Assembly: GCA_937920335.1 (NCBI GenBank)
Contig: CALGUT010000536.1
Location: forward strand, 1-6,597
Reading direction: 5' to 3'
DNA: 6,597 nt
Source: an uncultured Opitutales bacterium
GTDB taxonomy: Bacteria; Verrucomicrobiota; Verrucomicrobiia; Opitutales; UBA2995
The notes under the pieces are model-generated. The model made no database searches and was not told the origin of the DNA. It saw nothing but the letters and a program-made list of their open reading frames with translations. Made by a program: the position numbers and the translations under genes. Positions 6,487 to 6,597 of the stretch are shown here, piece after piece (position 1 is the stretch's first letter; every line of letters starts with the position of its first letter).

Positions 6487-6597
6487 TCAGCCTACTGCTA
6501 GGCCGTTGCCGATTGAGATGATGAGTATACCCACCACCATAGATCCTAGTCCGGTGTAGAGATAACGTGTCGCTTTGGAGGACGCATTCTTCCACTC
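6487..6597 (-). CDS. C-terminal end of a sugar permease, probably RhaT-type symporter (cut by window edge)
   Basis: The frame is open from the right edge to a TGA at 6489-6487 and gives the last 36 residues of a protein. They read EWKNASSKATRYLYTGLG, followed by a hydrophobic helix (GSMVVGILIISIGNG) and a short tail LAVG. A short polar loop followed by one last membrane helix ending in a GN pair is the way L-rhamnose/proton symporters of the RhaT family finish (E. coli RhaT has KEWNNAG and a terminal helix close to its end). This makes an inner-membrane sugar importer the best guess. With so little sequence another multi-span carrier cannot be excluded. It ends 26 bases before galM, so it is probably the upstream member of the same operon and may bring in anhydrogalactose or galactose. 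Confidence 0.5.
   Translation of the reverse strand, partial: EWKNASSKATRYLYTGLGSMVVGILIISIGNGLAVG

Noticed and set aside
6131..6559. A 142-codon plus-strand open frame opposite galM and the transporter end.
   Set aside because: It is antisense to two genes with clear family motifs, shows no domain of its own, and crosses the intergenic gap without any start signal. It is a shadow frame.

Overview
The window carries one run of seven genes, all on the minus strand and all facing the same way. Read in transcription order, from the right edge to the left, they are: the C-terminal end of a membrane transporter resembling the RhaT sugar/proton symporter family; aldose 1-epimerase (galM); a zinc-type medium-chain alcohol dehydrogenase; a KduD-like short-chain dehydrogenase; an AldA-type aldehyde dehydrogenase; an enolase-superfamily cycloisomerase; and the N-terminal 225 residues of a GH117 lipoprotein glycosidase cut by the left edge. 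Gaps are 26, 192, 11, 18, 130 and 13 bases. I see no supportable gene on the plus strand and no tRNA, rRNA, CRISPR array, integrase or transposase.

The gene set reads as a catabolic operon for 3,6-anhydro-L-galactose (AHG), the unusual sugar of agar. GH117 enzymes release AHG from the non-reducing end of neoagaro-oligosaccharides. The aldehyde dehydrogenase would oxidise AHG to 3,6-anhydrogalactonate, and the cycloisomerase would open this to 2-keto-3-deoxy-L-galactonate. The two dehydrogenases next to each other could then oxidise C5 to the 2,5-diketo acid and reduce it again to 2-keto-3-deoxy-D-gluconate, which enters the ordinary KDG kinase/KDPG aldolase route. GalM would serve the galactose half of the disaccharide and the RhaT-like protein would import a sugar. 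No agarase, KDG kinase, aldolase, regulator or SusC/D pair lies inside the window.

The host is probably a Gram-negative marine polysaccharide degrader: base composition is roughly half GC by eye, and the glycosidase has a lipoprotein signal. None of the six visible start codons has a Shine-Dalgarno sequence, which is typical of Bacteroidota. The base composition, RhaT-type transporter and palindrome-rich spacers would also fit marine Verrucomicrobiota. I cannot decide between the two from this window.

The less ordinary parts are the two longer spacers (1793-1922 and 5219-5410). Each is packed with consecutive short hairpins that look like interspersed palindromic elements or RNA processing structures rather than classical terminators. 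The alcohol dehydrogenase has also lost the cysteine cluster of the structural zinc site while keeping its catalytic zinc ligands.
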